Below, piece by piece: positions 8,050 through 16,511 of a stretch of 64,000 bases of DNA. Within the stretch, counting starts at the first letter, position 1, and each line of letters begins with the position of its first letter. The translations under genes and the position numbers were made by a program. The notes beneath the pieces are model-generated. The model had not been told where the DNA came from, did not search any database, and worked only from the letters and a program-made list of their open reading frames with translations. This stretch comes from DASXHY01 sp036272195 (GTDB taxonomy: Bacteria > Verrucomicrobiota > Verrucomicrobiia > Limisphaerales > DASXHY01). Location: assembly GCA_036272195.1 (NCBI GenBank), contig DATAZE010000049.1:124001-188000 (forward strand), given 5' to 3'.

Positions 8050-9210
8050 TCAACTCTCGATGGCTTCACGGATCGTTTTTTTGAATTTCTCGACGCCTTC
8101 ATCAAAGGCTGCGGAAATCGGCAACACCGGCGTTTTGCGCACCTTGCGTTTGAATTTCTTCAAGTTCTCCTCGGCCACGGCCTCGTCCATTTTGTTGGCG
8201 ACCACCAGGCGCGGTTTGTCCAGCAGCGTGGGATCGTAGAGTTCCAATTCCGCGAGCAGACTTTTGTAATCATCCCAAGGTGCGCGATTGTCCGTGCCCG
8301 CCATATCGAGGAGCAGCACGATAAATTTGCAGCGTTCGATATGCCGCAGGAACGAATGGCCCAGGCCCACGTTTTTGTGCGCGCCTTCAATCAGGCCCGG
8401 CACGTCGCAAACAGTGAGCCGGAAAAAATCGGAATATTCCACGATGCCGATTTGCGGGTGCAGCGTGGTAAACGGGTAGGGCGCAATTTTCGGGCGTGCC
8501 TTGGAAATGGCGGTGAGCAGGGTGGATTTGCCGGCGTTGGGATAGCCGACCAGGCCCACCTCGGCCACGATGCGCAACTCGAAAAGATAATCGCCTTCGC
8601 CGCCCGCTTCGCCGGGTTGCGCGAAGCGCGGCGCCTGCCTGACGGAGGTGGCGAAATTGCGATTGCCCAACCCGCCGCGCCCGCCTTTGCACAGGATGAA
8701 TCGCTGGCCGTTTTGGGTGAGGTCGGCAACCAGTTCTCCCTTTGGATTTTCGCCCGGCAAAGCCGTGCCGGAATCCTCTTTCGATAAATCGATCTCCACC
8801 GCCGCGCCGGCGCTGGACTGGCGGATGAGCTGTCGCTTGCTCGTGCTGGTCTGAAACTTTGGCGTCTCCTCTTCCGAATCCTCTGAATCCTCATCGGGCG
8901 GAGGTGGAGCGGAAGGCAATTTCCAAATCAGCGTTCCGCACGGCACTTTGACAATGATATCTTTTCCCGCATGGCCGTCCATGCCCTTGCCCAGTCCCAT
9001 CTGGCCGTCCTGCGCGATGAGTTTCGGCTGGTAATATTGCCCGATAAGATTGTTCAAATCGTGATCGGCTTCGATGATGACATCGCCACCGCGCCCGCCA
9101 TTGCCGCCGCTGGGGCCGCCCTTGGGGACATATTTTTCACGGGTGAACGCCACGCAGCCTTTGCCGCCATGACCGGCCCGCGCGTAAATTTTTATTTCGT
9201 CGATGAACAT
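8050..9210 (-). CDS. obgE: GTPase ObgE/CgtA
   Basis: A 386-residue Obg GTPase needed for late 50S assembly and stress signalling. The N-terminal glycine-rich Obg fold starts MFIDEIKIYARAGHGGKGC; the G domain has GYPNAGKST, DVPGLIEGAH and NKMD. An unusual feature is an insertion at about residues 100-145 within the Obg fold, with a PPPPDEDSEDSEEE acidic stretch that is not part of the usual domain. The C-terminal OCT domain of Bacillus/Mycobacterium Obg is absent; the protein ends soon after the G domain. It follows rplU and rpmA in the same direction, the classical cluster, though a terminator lies in between. Confidence 0.95.
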   Translation of the reverse strand: MFIDEIKIYARAGHGGKGCVAFTREKYVPKGGPSGGNGGRGGDVIIEADHDLNNLIGQYYQPKLIAQDGQMGLGKGMDGHAGKDIIVKVPCGTLIWKLPSAPPPPDEDSEDSEEETPKFQTSTSKRQLIRQSSAGAAVEIDLSKEDSGTALPGENPKGELVADLTQNGQRFILCKGGRGGLGNRNFATSVRQAPRFAQPGEAGGEGDYLFELRIVAEVGLVGYPNAGKSTLLTAISKARPKIAPYPFTTLHPQIGIVEYSDFFRLTVCDVPGLIEGAHKNVGLGHSFLRHIERCKFIVLLLDMAGTDNRAPWDDYKSLLAELELYDPTLLDKPRLVVANKMDEAVAEENLKKFKRKVRKTPVLPISAAFDEGVEKFKKTIREAIES

Positions 9211-9220
9211 TCTTAAAGGT

Positions 9221-9293
9221 AGGAGCCGACGTGAGGAGGCTCTAACTTTCCTTGTGCGTTCTCAGGTCAGAGCCTCGTTACCTCGGCTGCTAC
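9221..9293. repeat. Dispersed inverted repeat, second copy of the GTAG..CCGACGT family
   Basis: GTAGGAGCCGACGTGAGGAG and its imperfect complement CGTTACCTCGGCTGCTAC flank a short spacer with AGAGCCTC. It is homologous to 5831-5903. It sits between rpmA and obgE. Confidence 0.7.
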
Positions 9294-9326
9294 AAAATAA
9301 AAAAGGCGAGGTCACGCGACCTCGCC
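9294..9326 (-). terminator. Rho-independent terminator of rplU-rpmA
   Basis: GGCGAGGTC/GACCTCGCC is a perfect 9-bp stem with a 4-nt loop (9305-9326), followed on the minus strand by TTTTTTATTTTG. It should end the rplU-rpmA transcript and reduce read-through into obgE. Confidence 0.9.
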
Positions 9327-9345
9327 GTGAAAGTTTTCCTGAACC

Positions 9346-9606
9346 TTAGTTCTGGCTCGCGCCGTCGGCCACGACGTTGACGCGGTGACTGCTCTTGTCA
9401 AACATGACCTTGCCGTCGGTAAGCGCGAACAGGGTCCAATCACGTCCAGTGCCGACATTTTGACCGGCGACGAATTTCGAACCGCGCTGACGGACGAGGA
9501 TGCTGCCCGCAGTGACAAACTGACCACCAAATCGTTTCACGCCCAGTCGTTTGCTGACGCTGTCACGCCCGTTCCGGACGCTGCCTTGACCTTTTTTATG
9601 TGCCAT
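9346..9606 (-). CDS. rpmA: 50S ribosomal protein L27
   Basis: An 86-residue L27 starting MAHKKGQGSVRNGRDS; the basic N-terminal tail that reaches the peptidyl-transferase centre is intact and there is no Firmicutes-type cleaved leader. The core KRFGGQFVTAGSILVRQRG is canonical. It lies 39 bp downstream of rplU in the usual order and is followed by a strong terminator. Confidence 0.97.
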   Translation of the reverse strand: MAHKKGQGSVRNGRDSVSKRLGVKRFGGQFVTAGSILVRQRGSKFVAGQNVGTGRDWTLFALTDGKVMFDKSSHRVNVVADGASQN

Positions 9607-9645
9607 ATACTAAGTTGATGATTGAAAATTGAGAGATGCGAGCCT

Positions 9646-9957
9646 TTAGGCTTTGATTTCTTTGATTTTGACGATGGTCAGTTCCTGACGATGGCCGATG
9701 CTCTTATGATAACCTTTGCGACGTTTCATTTTGAACGTCAGTTTCTTCTCGCCGCGAATGTGCTCGACGACGTCCGCCAGCACGGTGGCGCCGGCCACAG
9801 CGGGCGCGCCCACGGTGACTTTGCCGTCGTTATTGACCATTAAAACTCGATCAAAAGTGACAGGCTTACCGGCCTCGATGGTGAGGCGTTCGATTTCCAG
9901 CGTGTCGCCGGCGGTGACCCGATATTGTTTGCTTCCAGTTTCTAATACAGCGTACAT
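9646..9957 (-). CDS. rplU: 50S ribosomal protein L21
   Basis: A 103-residue L21. I chose the start MYAVLETGSKQYRV, the conserved N-terminus, rather than the ATG 39 bases upstream. The C-terminal signature KRRKGYHKSIGHRQELTIVKI is present in slightly modified form. L21 binds 23S rRNA. It is the first gene of the rplU-rpmA unit; its promoter should lie in 9958-10100. Confidence 0.96.
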   Translation of the reverse strand: MYAVLETGSKQYRVTAGDTLEIERLTIEAGKPVTFDRVLMVNNDGKVTVGAPAVAGATVLADVVEHIRGEKKLTFKMKRRKGYHKSIGHRQELTIVKIKEIKA

Positions 9958-10110
9958 AAAATCATTCCCCACAAAATGGGTCGGAAATAAGACCAAAATT
10001 AGTTTCTGATGTCAACGCCTCATTTTGCTTCAATTTGGGGGCATTGCAACCGGGGATTTTACCCCGAGGAATGTTTTTGCTTCTTCCCCGGTTTTCGATA
10101 AAGTGCCGCC

Positions 10111-10515
10111 ATGTCTGAGATTGTTGATTTTCTGAACCGCGGCGCCGCGTCCATTACACCAGCCATCGCGGACAAAGTGGTGCGTACCTTACCGCAATGG
10201 AAGCTGGAATTCACCCAGATTTATGAGCCTCTGTTTCCACATCTAAGCGGCCAGCTTGACTTTTTGGCGAACGCCGTAGAGGACTCCATAGAAGGAGCTT
10301 ACAAAGAATTACCGTTTTACGCGGTGGCCCAGGCCACCTTTGCGCTGCTCTATGCGCACAAGAAGGTGGGAATCATTCCAGACGCGGTGCTGAATCTCGG
10401 GCGGGCCGATGACTCCAGTGTGGTCCGGGGAGTTCTCATCCAAAATGAAAAGGCTTTTGCGATTTACGCCGCCACGCAGGACATCGAATGGGGCAAGGTC
10501 ACCAGCCAACCCTGA
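10111..10515 (+). CDS. Conserved protein, distantly YkvA/DUF1232-like
   Basis: A 134-residue protein without signal peptide. Residues 70-110 (LPFYAVAQATFALLYAHKK, then VGIIPDAVLNLGRADDSSVV) resemble the DUF1232/YkvA core with its IPD and DD motifs, but the helix is less hydrophobic than usual, so the link is weak. No function is known for that family. The gene stands alone, convergent with the debranching enzyme and followed by a long inverted repeat. Confidence 0.65.
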   Translation: MSEIVDFLNRGAASITPAIADKVVRTLPQWKLEFTQIYEPLFPHLSGQLDFLANAVEDSIEGAYKELPFYAVAQATFALLYAHKKVGIIPDAVLNLGRADDSSVVRGVLIQNEKAFAIYAATQDIEWGKVTSQP

Positions 10516-10518
10516 GCG

Positions 10519-10618
10519 GAATTTGCGATTTTCGATTTACGAGCTTACGGGCGTAATCCACGTCGTGGACGTTCTGAGGTCGAACAACTCGTAAATCGTA
10601 GATCGTAAATCGCAATTC
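10519..10618. repeat. Inverted-repeat element of the TTTGCGATTTACGA family
   Basis: The left arm (10519-10543) carries AATTTGCGATTTTCGATTTA and the right arm (10588-10618) the complement in tandem form (CTCGTAAATCGTAGATCGTA). The right arm reaches into the stop codon of the debranching enzyme gene. It is the second copy of the family seen at 4151-4250 and probably acts as a bidirectional terminator. Confidence 0.65.
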
Positions 10619-13600
10619 ACCCAAGTAGTTTCCAGACGCGAAGGGTCTCCGCCACTCCCCACGCTTGAGCGTCACAACCGCGCTGGGTATGAGGGGCATC
10701 GCCATCGAGAATTTCGGGGATTTGGCCGAGGCAACCTTCGTCCATCAATCGCTCGGCGCTGCCGAGATAAGCCCGCGCGGCTGCCACCGCCTCGGGCGAG
10801 AAATCCCATGCGCGCGCCAGGGCTTCGCAAAAAACCGGGAAGGTCCACGTCCAGGCGGTGCCGTTGTGATACGCGGGTTTGCGGCACGTGTCTTCATCGC
10901 CTTCGTAACGGGGCCAGTAGGGATTCCGGGGATCATTCAACACGCCGCCGCTATTGGCATAAACCGGCTGCGGCACGGAAACAGGCAACGGCGCCAGCGA
11001 ACGCAAAGCGCCGGGGACGACGAGGTAACGCATGGCGGCATCAACGCAACGCTTGGCACGTTCGCCTAGGATAAGGCCGAGGCTCACCAGGAAAAGGCCG
11101 TTGCTGCGTAAAGCGTCGCTGAGAGTCGCATCACGAGCGATGACTCGCGGACCAGCCGTCAACACGTCGGCATACCAGCCTTTGTCTTCCAGCCAGAAAA
11201 GTTTCTCCACGGATCTCAGGGCGCGATCGGCGAGGTCGTTCCATTTTTTTTGCCCGGCGGAATCGCTGATGTTGGCAAGCTGGCGCAAGAGGCGAATCCA
11301 AAGCGCCTGGATTTCCACAGGGTAACCCTCGCGTGGAGTCGCGGCGGGATAATTCGTGTCCATCCACGTAAAATGGCTGGGGCTCCAGATGAGCGCGGAA
11401 TCGCTGTCCATGTGAATGCCATTGGGCGTGCCGCGGATGTAATTCTCGGCAATGCTCTCGAGGACTTGTCGAATCGTGCGACCGCTGGTATCAACGGGCG
11501 TGGCATAAAGTCCGTCGGGTATCCTGCCCGGATTCTGCATTTTGAAAAGTTCCTCACAGACAACCCCAAACCATAAGGGCGCATCGGACGTATCCCGATT
11601 CGAAGCGTCGTTGCCGAAAATGATATTTGGCAGCGTGCCGTTTTGTTCAAAGCGCGCAAAAATGACGAGAATTTGTTTTACGTCCTCGATCATTCCTGCC
11701 GCCAACAAACCGCGCGCGGCAATGAAGGTATCGCGGCCCCAATCGAGAAACCAGGGATAGCCCGCGATGACAGTTTTGCCGCTGTCGCGGCGCACCACAA
11801 AGGCGCGAGCGGCATGGAGCAATTGGGTTTCGAAACTTTCATCCGCGCGGGGATTTTCGAGCCTCCAATGCGAGTCAAACGTTTGGTCCGTTTCCGCGGT
11901 AACGGTCAAGGTCGCTCCCGCGCCCTTGGGCAAGGGCACTTCAAACCAACCGGGGCTGTAGGCATCGCCGCTGCCGATCTGGCCGCGGCTTTGTTCGACG
12001 GGGTGCGGGATATTATCGCACCACTCCGGTTGCGGATGATATTCGCCAGTATCGGCGAAAACGCGAAGTTGGCGGTCGGGAGCCGGGGTGAAGGTGAAAC
12101 CCGCCGGGTTTTGAGTTTTGAGTTTCGAGTTTTGAGTTTCCAGCGGATGGGTATTCGTCGAGAAATGATATTCCGCGCCGCCGTTGCGTTTGGTCTCGGC
12201 ATGAAAACTTCGGTCTTCGATGTCGACACGGATGGTGAGGCGGACGTCGGCGTGGGGCGGCAATTGTTTTCCGGTGGCGCGGTCGGCGGGCGGGCGGCTG
12301 AATTGAAACAAGGTCGTGTTCCGGTCCTCCACCATTTCGGCTCGCAACTCGATTTCGACCGTCCGGCCATCGCCGGCGTTGGCGACAAAATTCCAGACGG
12401 CGGGCGGCCCGGCCTCAAACGAAACCAGATTCTGAAAATCGAGTGGCGTTATGAAGCCGTCGGCATTCACCCAAACGCGGATTCGCTTGGCGAAAATGTG
12501 GCGGTCGACGGGCACCGTCGGATGCAGGTTCGCGCCCAGCACGCAATCGTATTTGGAATTCACCCGGCCGAGGTCCACGCACAGTCGCGCCATGCCTCCG
12601 CGTCCGTTGGTCAGGAGGACGAGGTCTTCGGGTTTTGGGTTTAGGGTTTCGAGTTTCGAGTTTTCGGGCGTGGGCGCCAGGAATAGAATCGAGGCTTCGA
12701 CCTGCTGATCATTCCCCGCATATCTCTCCAAAGATAAACTCGCGTCATCAACGATTCCTCCCGGAGCGAAACAGGCGATGTGCCGGTTTCCAAATGCCAC
12801 AGACTCCACCCTCCGCACGATTCGCCCCTCTGCCTTTTCACCGCTCAACTCCAAAGCCGCCCGAAACGGCACGTCATCTTCAATCAACAGCCAGTGAAGC
12901 GGCGGCACGAGCGTCACGCGTCGGCGGTCGATCAAGTTCCAACGGACGACTTGCGGAAAACCGTCATGACGAATTGCGGCGTCGAGGGCGGCGAGCAGAT
13001 CCGTTTCGGCGAGTTGCACATCGAGATGTGGAAGGGCCGCGAGGAAATCAAAAGGTGAACGGCCTGCGATTTCCGCGAGCTTGCGCCAATCGCCCGCGCC
13101 GAGCTGGTTAATGGCAAAATTGGCACTGAGCGCTTGAATGGCCCACGCCGCCTGCGCGCGTTCGCGGCGATAGGCGTCCCCGCTCAAGCCGATTGGCTGG
13201 GCGGCGGGCGAAAGGCAGAATGCCGCGCCGGGCGGCAGTTTGATTTCAAGGCCGGCGGTTGGGTTCGGTTTGATTTGTGGTAGCGATTGCCCCAGCAGGT
13301 CGAATTTCCAATCAATGGGCGACGGACGCTCCAGTGCGAGGATTTGCTCGCGCTCGACATCATTATTAACCAGCACCAGCGCGGTATCCTTGCCTTCGGC
13401 AGATTCACGCAGGAGCGCATAAACCGGCGAATCGATGGCGCTCAACCGGGTCAGCTTCGCGCCATCGAAAAAGGCGGGGTGCTCACTCAACAGGCGATTG
13501 AGCTGCGCGAGTTCGGGAAGCAGGTTTTCGGGGTTGCTCCACGCGAGACCGGTGCTGCCGTGAACAAGGATTTTTTCCGTGGCGAGCCATTCGACGCCGC

Positions 13601-14954
13601 AGGTGAATCCAAATCCGCCGCACGCGCTGGTCAGCGCGCAAAAGGAATTGCGGAGCAACGACCACGCGCGGCCTTTCTTCGCGAGCCGGTCGTTATCGTG
13701 GGTTTCGCTGTAATTGACATAGAGACCCACGCGCTCGTCCTGGCGCAGAGCATAATCGAGATACGTGGCGACTTCGCGGCCGGAATAATTTTGAAACAAT
13801 TCCGAATAGGCCCATTGCATGCCGCCGTCGGTGAGCAACGCCTCGGTGGTTTCCCACGGGCCGCCCAGGCCTTCGAGCAGAAAAACGGTTTCAGGAAATT
13901 CCTGCTGGACGCGCGCAATAATATATTGCCAGGCGGGCGTCGGTACTTTGTAACCCGCATCGCAGCGAAATCCATCCACGCCGCGGCGGCACCAGACCAA
14001 AAACATTTCCGCCAATTCATCCCATAGGGCGGCATTGAGGTGATTGAACTCAACCAAATCCTCCCACACGACACCCCACGCGCCGGGACTGGCGAAGTCG
14101 CCGTCCGGCTTGCGCAGAAACCATTCCGGATGTTCCTCCTGCAATTTGGAACCCCAGCCGGTGTGATTGATTACGATGTCGATGATGACGCGCCCTCCGC
14201 GCAAATGCGTCGCGTAGGTCAGCTCGCGAAACTGATCGATGCCAGTGGTGCGCTTGTCAAAAACGACGAGCGAGGGATCCACCGCCGTAAAATCCAGTGC
14301 GGCGTAAGGGCTGCCGAAACGGCCGAACCGTGCGTAAGTTGTGGGCGTCGGATGAATCGGCAGCAGATGCAAAATGCGACAACCGAGGACATCGATGACG
14401 TGCGGCAGGCATTGGACGAGATCGCGCAGCTTGCCCGAGGGCGGAATAATGGCATAGCCGAATTGCTCAATCTGAACGATTTGACCCTCGAGCTTTTCGT
14501 TCCGGGCGTTGAGGGCGTTTTTCGTGGGGCCGAACAAGCGCGGGAAAGCGCAGTAGATTGTATTGGCGGTGCGATAGAGGTTCGGATGAACGGAAATCCC
14601 GACATTTCCGTTCTCGGGCCAGTGTTGCCAGCCTTTTTCATCGACCAAATACGCCTTGGCCTTGAAAAAACCGACTTCCGCGAGCGGCAATTCGAGCCAC
14701 CAACAATCGCCGTCTTCACGCATCGGCAAATCGCACCACGAAGCGCCCGCCAGCGGGACACCTTCGGCGTGGGCATGGATGATCTCGCGACGAAGAACAT
14801 CGGCACGGCCGAGATTTGTGCGCAGTTTTGCGGTCCAGCCTTTGGGACGCGGCCGACCGGTCCCATTTTTTAAAGTGAAACGGACGCGATCACCAACGAA
14901 ACGCAATAGGCGTTCGCCGGGCGCAGGCAACATGATTGGGTTAATGTTTTCCAT
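10617..14954 (-). CDS. Bifunctional glycogen debranching enzyme (GH13 + GH133)
   Basis: A 1445-residue protein, close to the size of eukaryotic debranching enzyme (AGL). The N-terminal beta-sandwich (about 1-130) is followed by a GH13 barrel with all four signature regions: DIVINH (259-264), GFRCDAGY with nucleophile Asp 332, LLEGL with acid/base Glu 361, and ETHDND with Asp 420. This half should act as 4-alpha-glucanotransferase. The C-terminal half is a GH133 amylo-alpha-1,6-glucosidase with an N-terminal sandwich and an alpha/alpha barrel containing DWGRDTFIAARG near residue 1068 and FGNDASNRDTSDAPLWF. Together they would trim glycogen branch points. Two heptamer tandem arrays (12108-12142, 12632-12666) lie in frame inside the linker and sandwich region, adding NSKLKTQN-type residues. 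Confidence 0.9.
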   Translation of the reverse strand: MENINPIMLPAPGERLLRFVGDRVRFTLKNGTGRPRPKGWTAKLRTNLGRADVLRREIIHAHAEGVPLAGASWCDLPMREDGDCWWLELPLAEVGFFKAKAYLVDEKGWQHWPENGNVGISVHPNLYRTANTIYCAFPRLFGPTKNALNARNEKLEGQIVQIEQFGYAIIPPSGKLRDLVQCLPHVIDVLGCRILHLLPIHPTPTTYARFGRFGSPYAALDFTAVDPSLVVFDKRTTGIDQFRELTYATHLRGGRVIIDIVINHTGWGSKLQEEHPEWFLRKPDGDFASPGAWGVVWEDLVEFNHLNAALWDELAEMFLVWCRRGVDGFRCDAGYKVPTPAWQYIIARVQQEFPETVFLLEGLGGPWETTEALLTDGGMQWAYSELFQNYSGREVATYLDYALRQDERVGLYVNYSETHDNDRLAKKGRAWSLLRNSFCALTSACGGFGFTCGVEWLATEKILVHGSTGLAWSNPENLLPELAQLNRLLSEHPAFFDGAKLTRLSAIDSPVYALLRESAEGKDTALVLVNNDVEREQILALERPSPIDWKFDLLGQSLPQIKPNPTAGLEIKLPPGAAFCLSPAAQPIGLSGDAYRRERAQAAWAIQALSANFAINQLGAGDWRKLAEIAGRSPFDFLAALPHLDVQLAETDLLAALDAAIRHDGFPQVVRWNLIDRRRVTLVPPLHWLLIEDDVPFRAALELSGEKAEGRIVRRVESVAFGNRHIACFAPGGIVDDASLSLERYAGNDQQVEASILFLAPTPENSKLETLNPKPEDLVLLTNGRGGMARLCVDLGRVNSKYDCVLGANLHPTVPVDRHIFAKRIRVWVNADGFITPLDFQNLVSFEAGPPAVWNFVANAGDGRTVEIELRAEMVEDRNTTLFQFSRPPADRATGKQLPPHADVRLTIRVDIEDRSFHAETKRNGGAEYHFSTNTHPLETQNSKLKTQNPAGFTFTPAPDRQLRVFADTGEYHPQPEWCDNIPHPVEQSRGQIGSGDAYSPGWFEVPLPKGAGATLTVTAETDQTFDSHWRLENPRADESFETQLLHAARAFVVRRDSGKTVIAGYPWFLDWGRDTFIAARGLLAAGMIEDVKQILVIFARFEQNGTLPNIIFGNDASNRDTSDAPLWFGVVCEELFKMQNPGRIPDGLYATPVDTSGRTIRQVLESIAENYIRGTPNGIHMDSDSALIWSPSHFTWMDTNYPAATPREGYPVEIQALWIRLLRQLANISDSAGQKKWNDLADRALRSVEKLFWLEDKGWYADVLTAGPRVIARDATLSDALRSNGLFLVSLGLILGERAKRCVDAAMRYLVVPGALRSLAPLPVSVPQPVYANSGGVLNDPRNPYWPRYEGDEDTCRKPAYHNGTAWTWTFPVFCEALARAWDFSPEAVAAARAYLGSAERLMDEGCLGQIPEILDGDAPHTQRGCDAQAWGVAETLRVWKLLG
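12108..12142. repeat. Heptamer tandem repeat (GTTTTGA)x5 inside a gene
   Basis: Five successive 7-base units: GTTTTGA, GTTTTGA, GTTTCGA, GTTTTGA, GTTTCCA. On the coding (minus) strand they encode LETQNSKLKTQN. The period is not a multiple of three, so gain or loss of one unit would shift the debranching enzyme frame. Confidence 0.85.
12632..12666. repeat. Heptamer tandem repeat (GTTTNGR)x5 inside a gene
   Basis: Five 7-base units: GTTTTGG, GTTTAGG, GTTTCGA, GTTTCGA, GTTTTCG. They encode NSKLETLNPKPE on the minus strand. It is the same unit family as 12108-12142, in the same gene, about 500 bp away. Confidence 0.8.
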
Positions 14955-15015
14955 CGCGGAACCCGCGCTAAAATTGGCGAGTTTGCCGCGGAATGCAATG
15001 ATTCAAAATTGGAGA

Positions 15016-15101
15016 TGGTGGCACGGGCGTCCCGCCCGTGCGTTTCTCCTTCTGAAAAAGACATCCTTTGAGTCGCACGGGCGGGGACGCCCGTGCCCCT
15101 A
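15016..15101. repeat. REP-like palindrome, GGCACGGGCGTC family, copy 1
   Basis: GGCACGGGCGTC (15020-15031) pairs with GACGCCCGTGCC (15086-15097); each arm is itself followed by a short CCCGCCCGTGC-type hairpin, giving a double stem-loop. Its edge supplies the rsmB stop codon (15099-15101). Other copies are at 18391-18470, 21421-21482 and 58823-58906. Confidence 0.85.
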
Positions 15102-16487
15102 TAATTTTTTCGCGAGCCGCGCCACAAACGCGCCGTCGGTGGCATCGGCAAAGGGAAGAAGTTCGCGCCGGGTTTTTAATTCAAGGGCTGGTTCGGTCTC
15201 AAGAAATTCCTGGATGACGTTTTCGTTTTCCTCGGGTTCGAGACTGCAGGTGCTATAGACCAGCGCGCCGCCGGGTTTAAGCAGCGCGACAGCCTGGCGC
15301 AGCAGGTCGAGTTGCGTGGCGCGCAAACGGTCGATTTCTTCCGGCCGAATCCGCCACCGGAGATCCACGCGGCGGCGCATGACACCGGTGTTTGAACAGG
15401 GGGCGTCGAGCAGGATGCGGTCGAAGACGGCGGGTCGACCCTCCTTCGCTAAAGCTGCGGAGGGCGAAGGGTCGAGGGCTGGAGGCAAAACGGTCTCGGC
15501 GATGGTCACGCCGAGGCGGGCACAGTTCTCTTCGATCATTTTCAACCGATCGGGAAAGGTATCGTGGGCGACCAGGCGACCCTCGTTGCGCATGAGCTGC
15601 GCCATATAAGTCAGTTTGCCACCCGGAGCGGCGCAAAGATCCAGGATGGTTTCGCCGGGTTGCGGATCGAGTTCGCGCACGGCCAGCAATGTGCTGGGGT
15701 CCTGGAGATAAAAAAAACCCTGTTGGAAACTGACGAGTTTCGCCAGCGGCGGATGTGACTTCAGCTCGAACACGAGATTTTCCTCGAACCAATCGTGCCG
15801 GACGAAATCGTATTCGACGTTTTCATCACGCCATTGGGTAAGGAGATCGCCGGCATCCTTGGGGATTGAAGAATCGCCGGGATCGTCTTTCCGAAACTTC
15901 AGCGCATTTATCCGGGCGAAGGTTGCGGGCGGAGTGTTGTTCCATTCCATCAGCCGCGCAGCCTTTTCCACGCCCCAACGCTTTTGCCAGCGGGCGACGA
16001 GCCATTCCGGATGGGAATAACCCACGTGCGGCTGGCTGGCTTTCAACTCGGCCAACAGCGCCTTGGTGGCGTCGAACTCGCGCAAGTAACCGCGCAAGAT
16101 GGCATTCACAAAGCCGGCTTGCGGGCCGAAACCGCTTTGTTTGGCCTGCTCGACTGTTTCATTCACGGCGGCGTGATTTGGGATGCGGTCCAGCCAGAAG
16201 ATCTGATACAATCCCAGCCGTAGAAGATTCTGCAATCCGGGTTTTTGCGTACGTCCTGGCGTTTTGCGGGCAATGAGCCAATCCAGCGTGATTTGCCAGC
16301 GGACTACGCCATAAACCAGCTCCTGGCAAAGGCCGCGATCGGCGGGGGAAAGGCGGGCGCGGGCGAGAGCGGATTCCAGCAGATCTTCCACGTAATCGGA
16401 CCCGGCGCCGCGGCGCTGCAAAATCTGGGACGCAATTTGTCTTGGTTTTTGGTCGGTCAATCCATTTAATAATGGCAGTTCATTCAA
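15099..16487 (-). CDS. rsmB: 16S rRNA (cytosine-967 C5)-methyltransferase RsmB
   Basis: A 462-residue Sun/RsmB enzyme. The N-terminal NusB-like domain (about 15-150) includes LVYGVVRWQITLDWLI and NAAVNETVEQAK-type sequence; the catalytic domain has LDLCAAPGGKLTYMAQL for SAM binding, DAPCSNTGVMRRR (about 360-372, motif IV Cys) and YSTCSLEPEENE (catalytic Cys, about 412). It makes m5C967 in helix 31 of 16S rRNA. Between motifs III and IV, residues encoded at 15436-15474 form an extra DPSPSAALAKEGRPA stretch made by a palindromic repeat inserted in frame. The stop lies in the edge of a REP element. Confidence 0.93.
   Translation of the reverse strand: MNELPLLNGLTDQKPRQIASQILQRRGAGSDYVEDLLESALARARLSPADRGLCQELVYGVVRWQITLDWLIARKTPGRTQKPGLQNLLRLGLYQIFWLDRIPNHAAVNETVEQAKQSGFGPQAGFVNAILRGYLREFDATKALLAELKASQPHVGYSHPEWLVARWQKRWGVEKAARLMEWNNTPPATFARINALKFRKDDPGDSSIPKDAGDLLTQWRDENVEYDFVRHDWFEENLVFELKSHPPLAKLVSFQQGFFYLQDPSTLLAVRELDPQPGETILDLCAAPGGKLTYMAQLMRNEGRLVAHDTFPDRLKMIEENCARLGVTIAETVLPPALDPSPSAALAKEGRPAVFDRILLDAPCSNTGVMRRRVDLRWRIRPEEIDRLRATQLDLLRQAVALLKPGGALVYSTCSLEPEENENVIQEFLETEPALELKTRRELLPFADATDGAFVARLAKKL
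15436..15474. repeat. In-frame palindromic insertion in rsmB
   Basis: CGACCCTCCTTCGC and GGCGAAGGGTCG form arms with a 3-base bulge around CTAAAGCT. The plus-strand reading of such elements gives RPSFAKAAEG, a translated repeat motif I recognise from other bacterial genomes. Here the minus strand is the coding one, and the frame is kept. Confidence 0.7.
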
Positions 16488-16511
16488 AAGACGCGAGCGC
16501 TAAGACTAACT

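Noticed and set aside
11643..12644. 333-codon plus-strand frame opposite the debranching enzyme
   Set aside because: Antisense to conserved GH133 sequence and without a recognisable domain.
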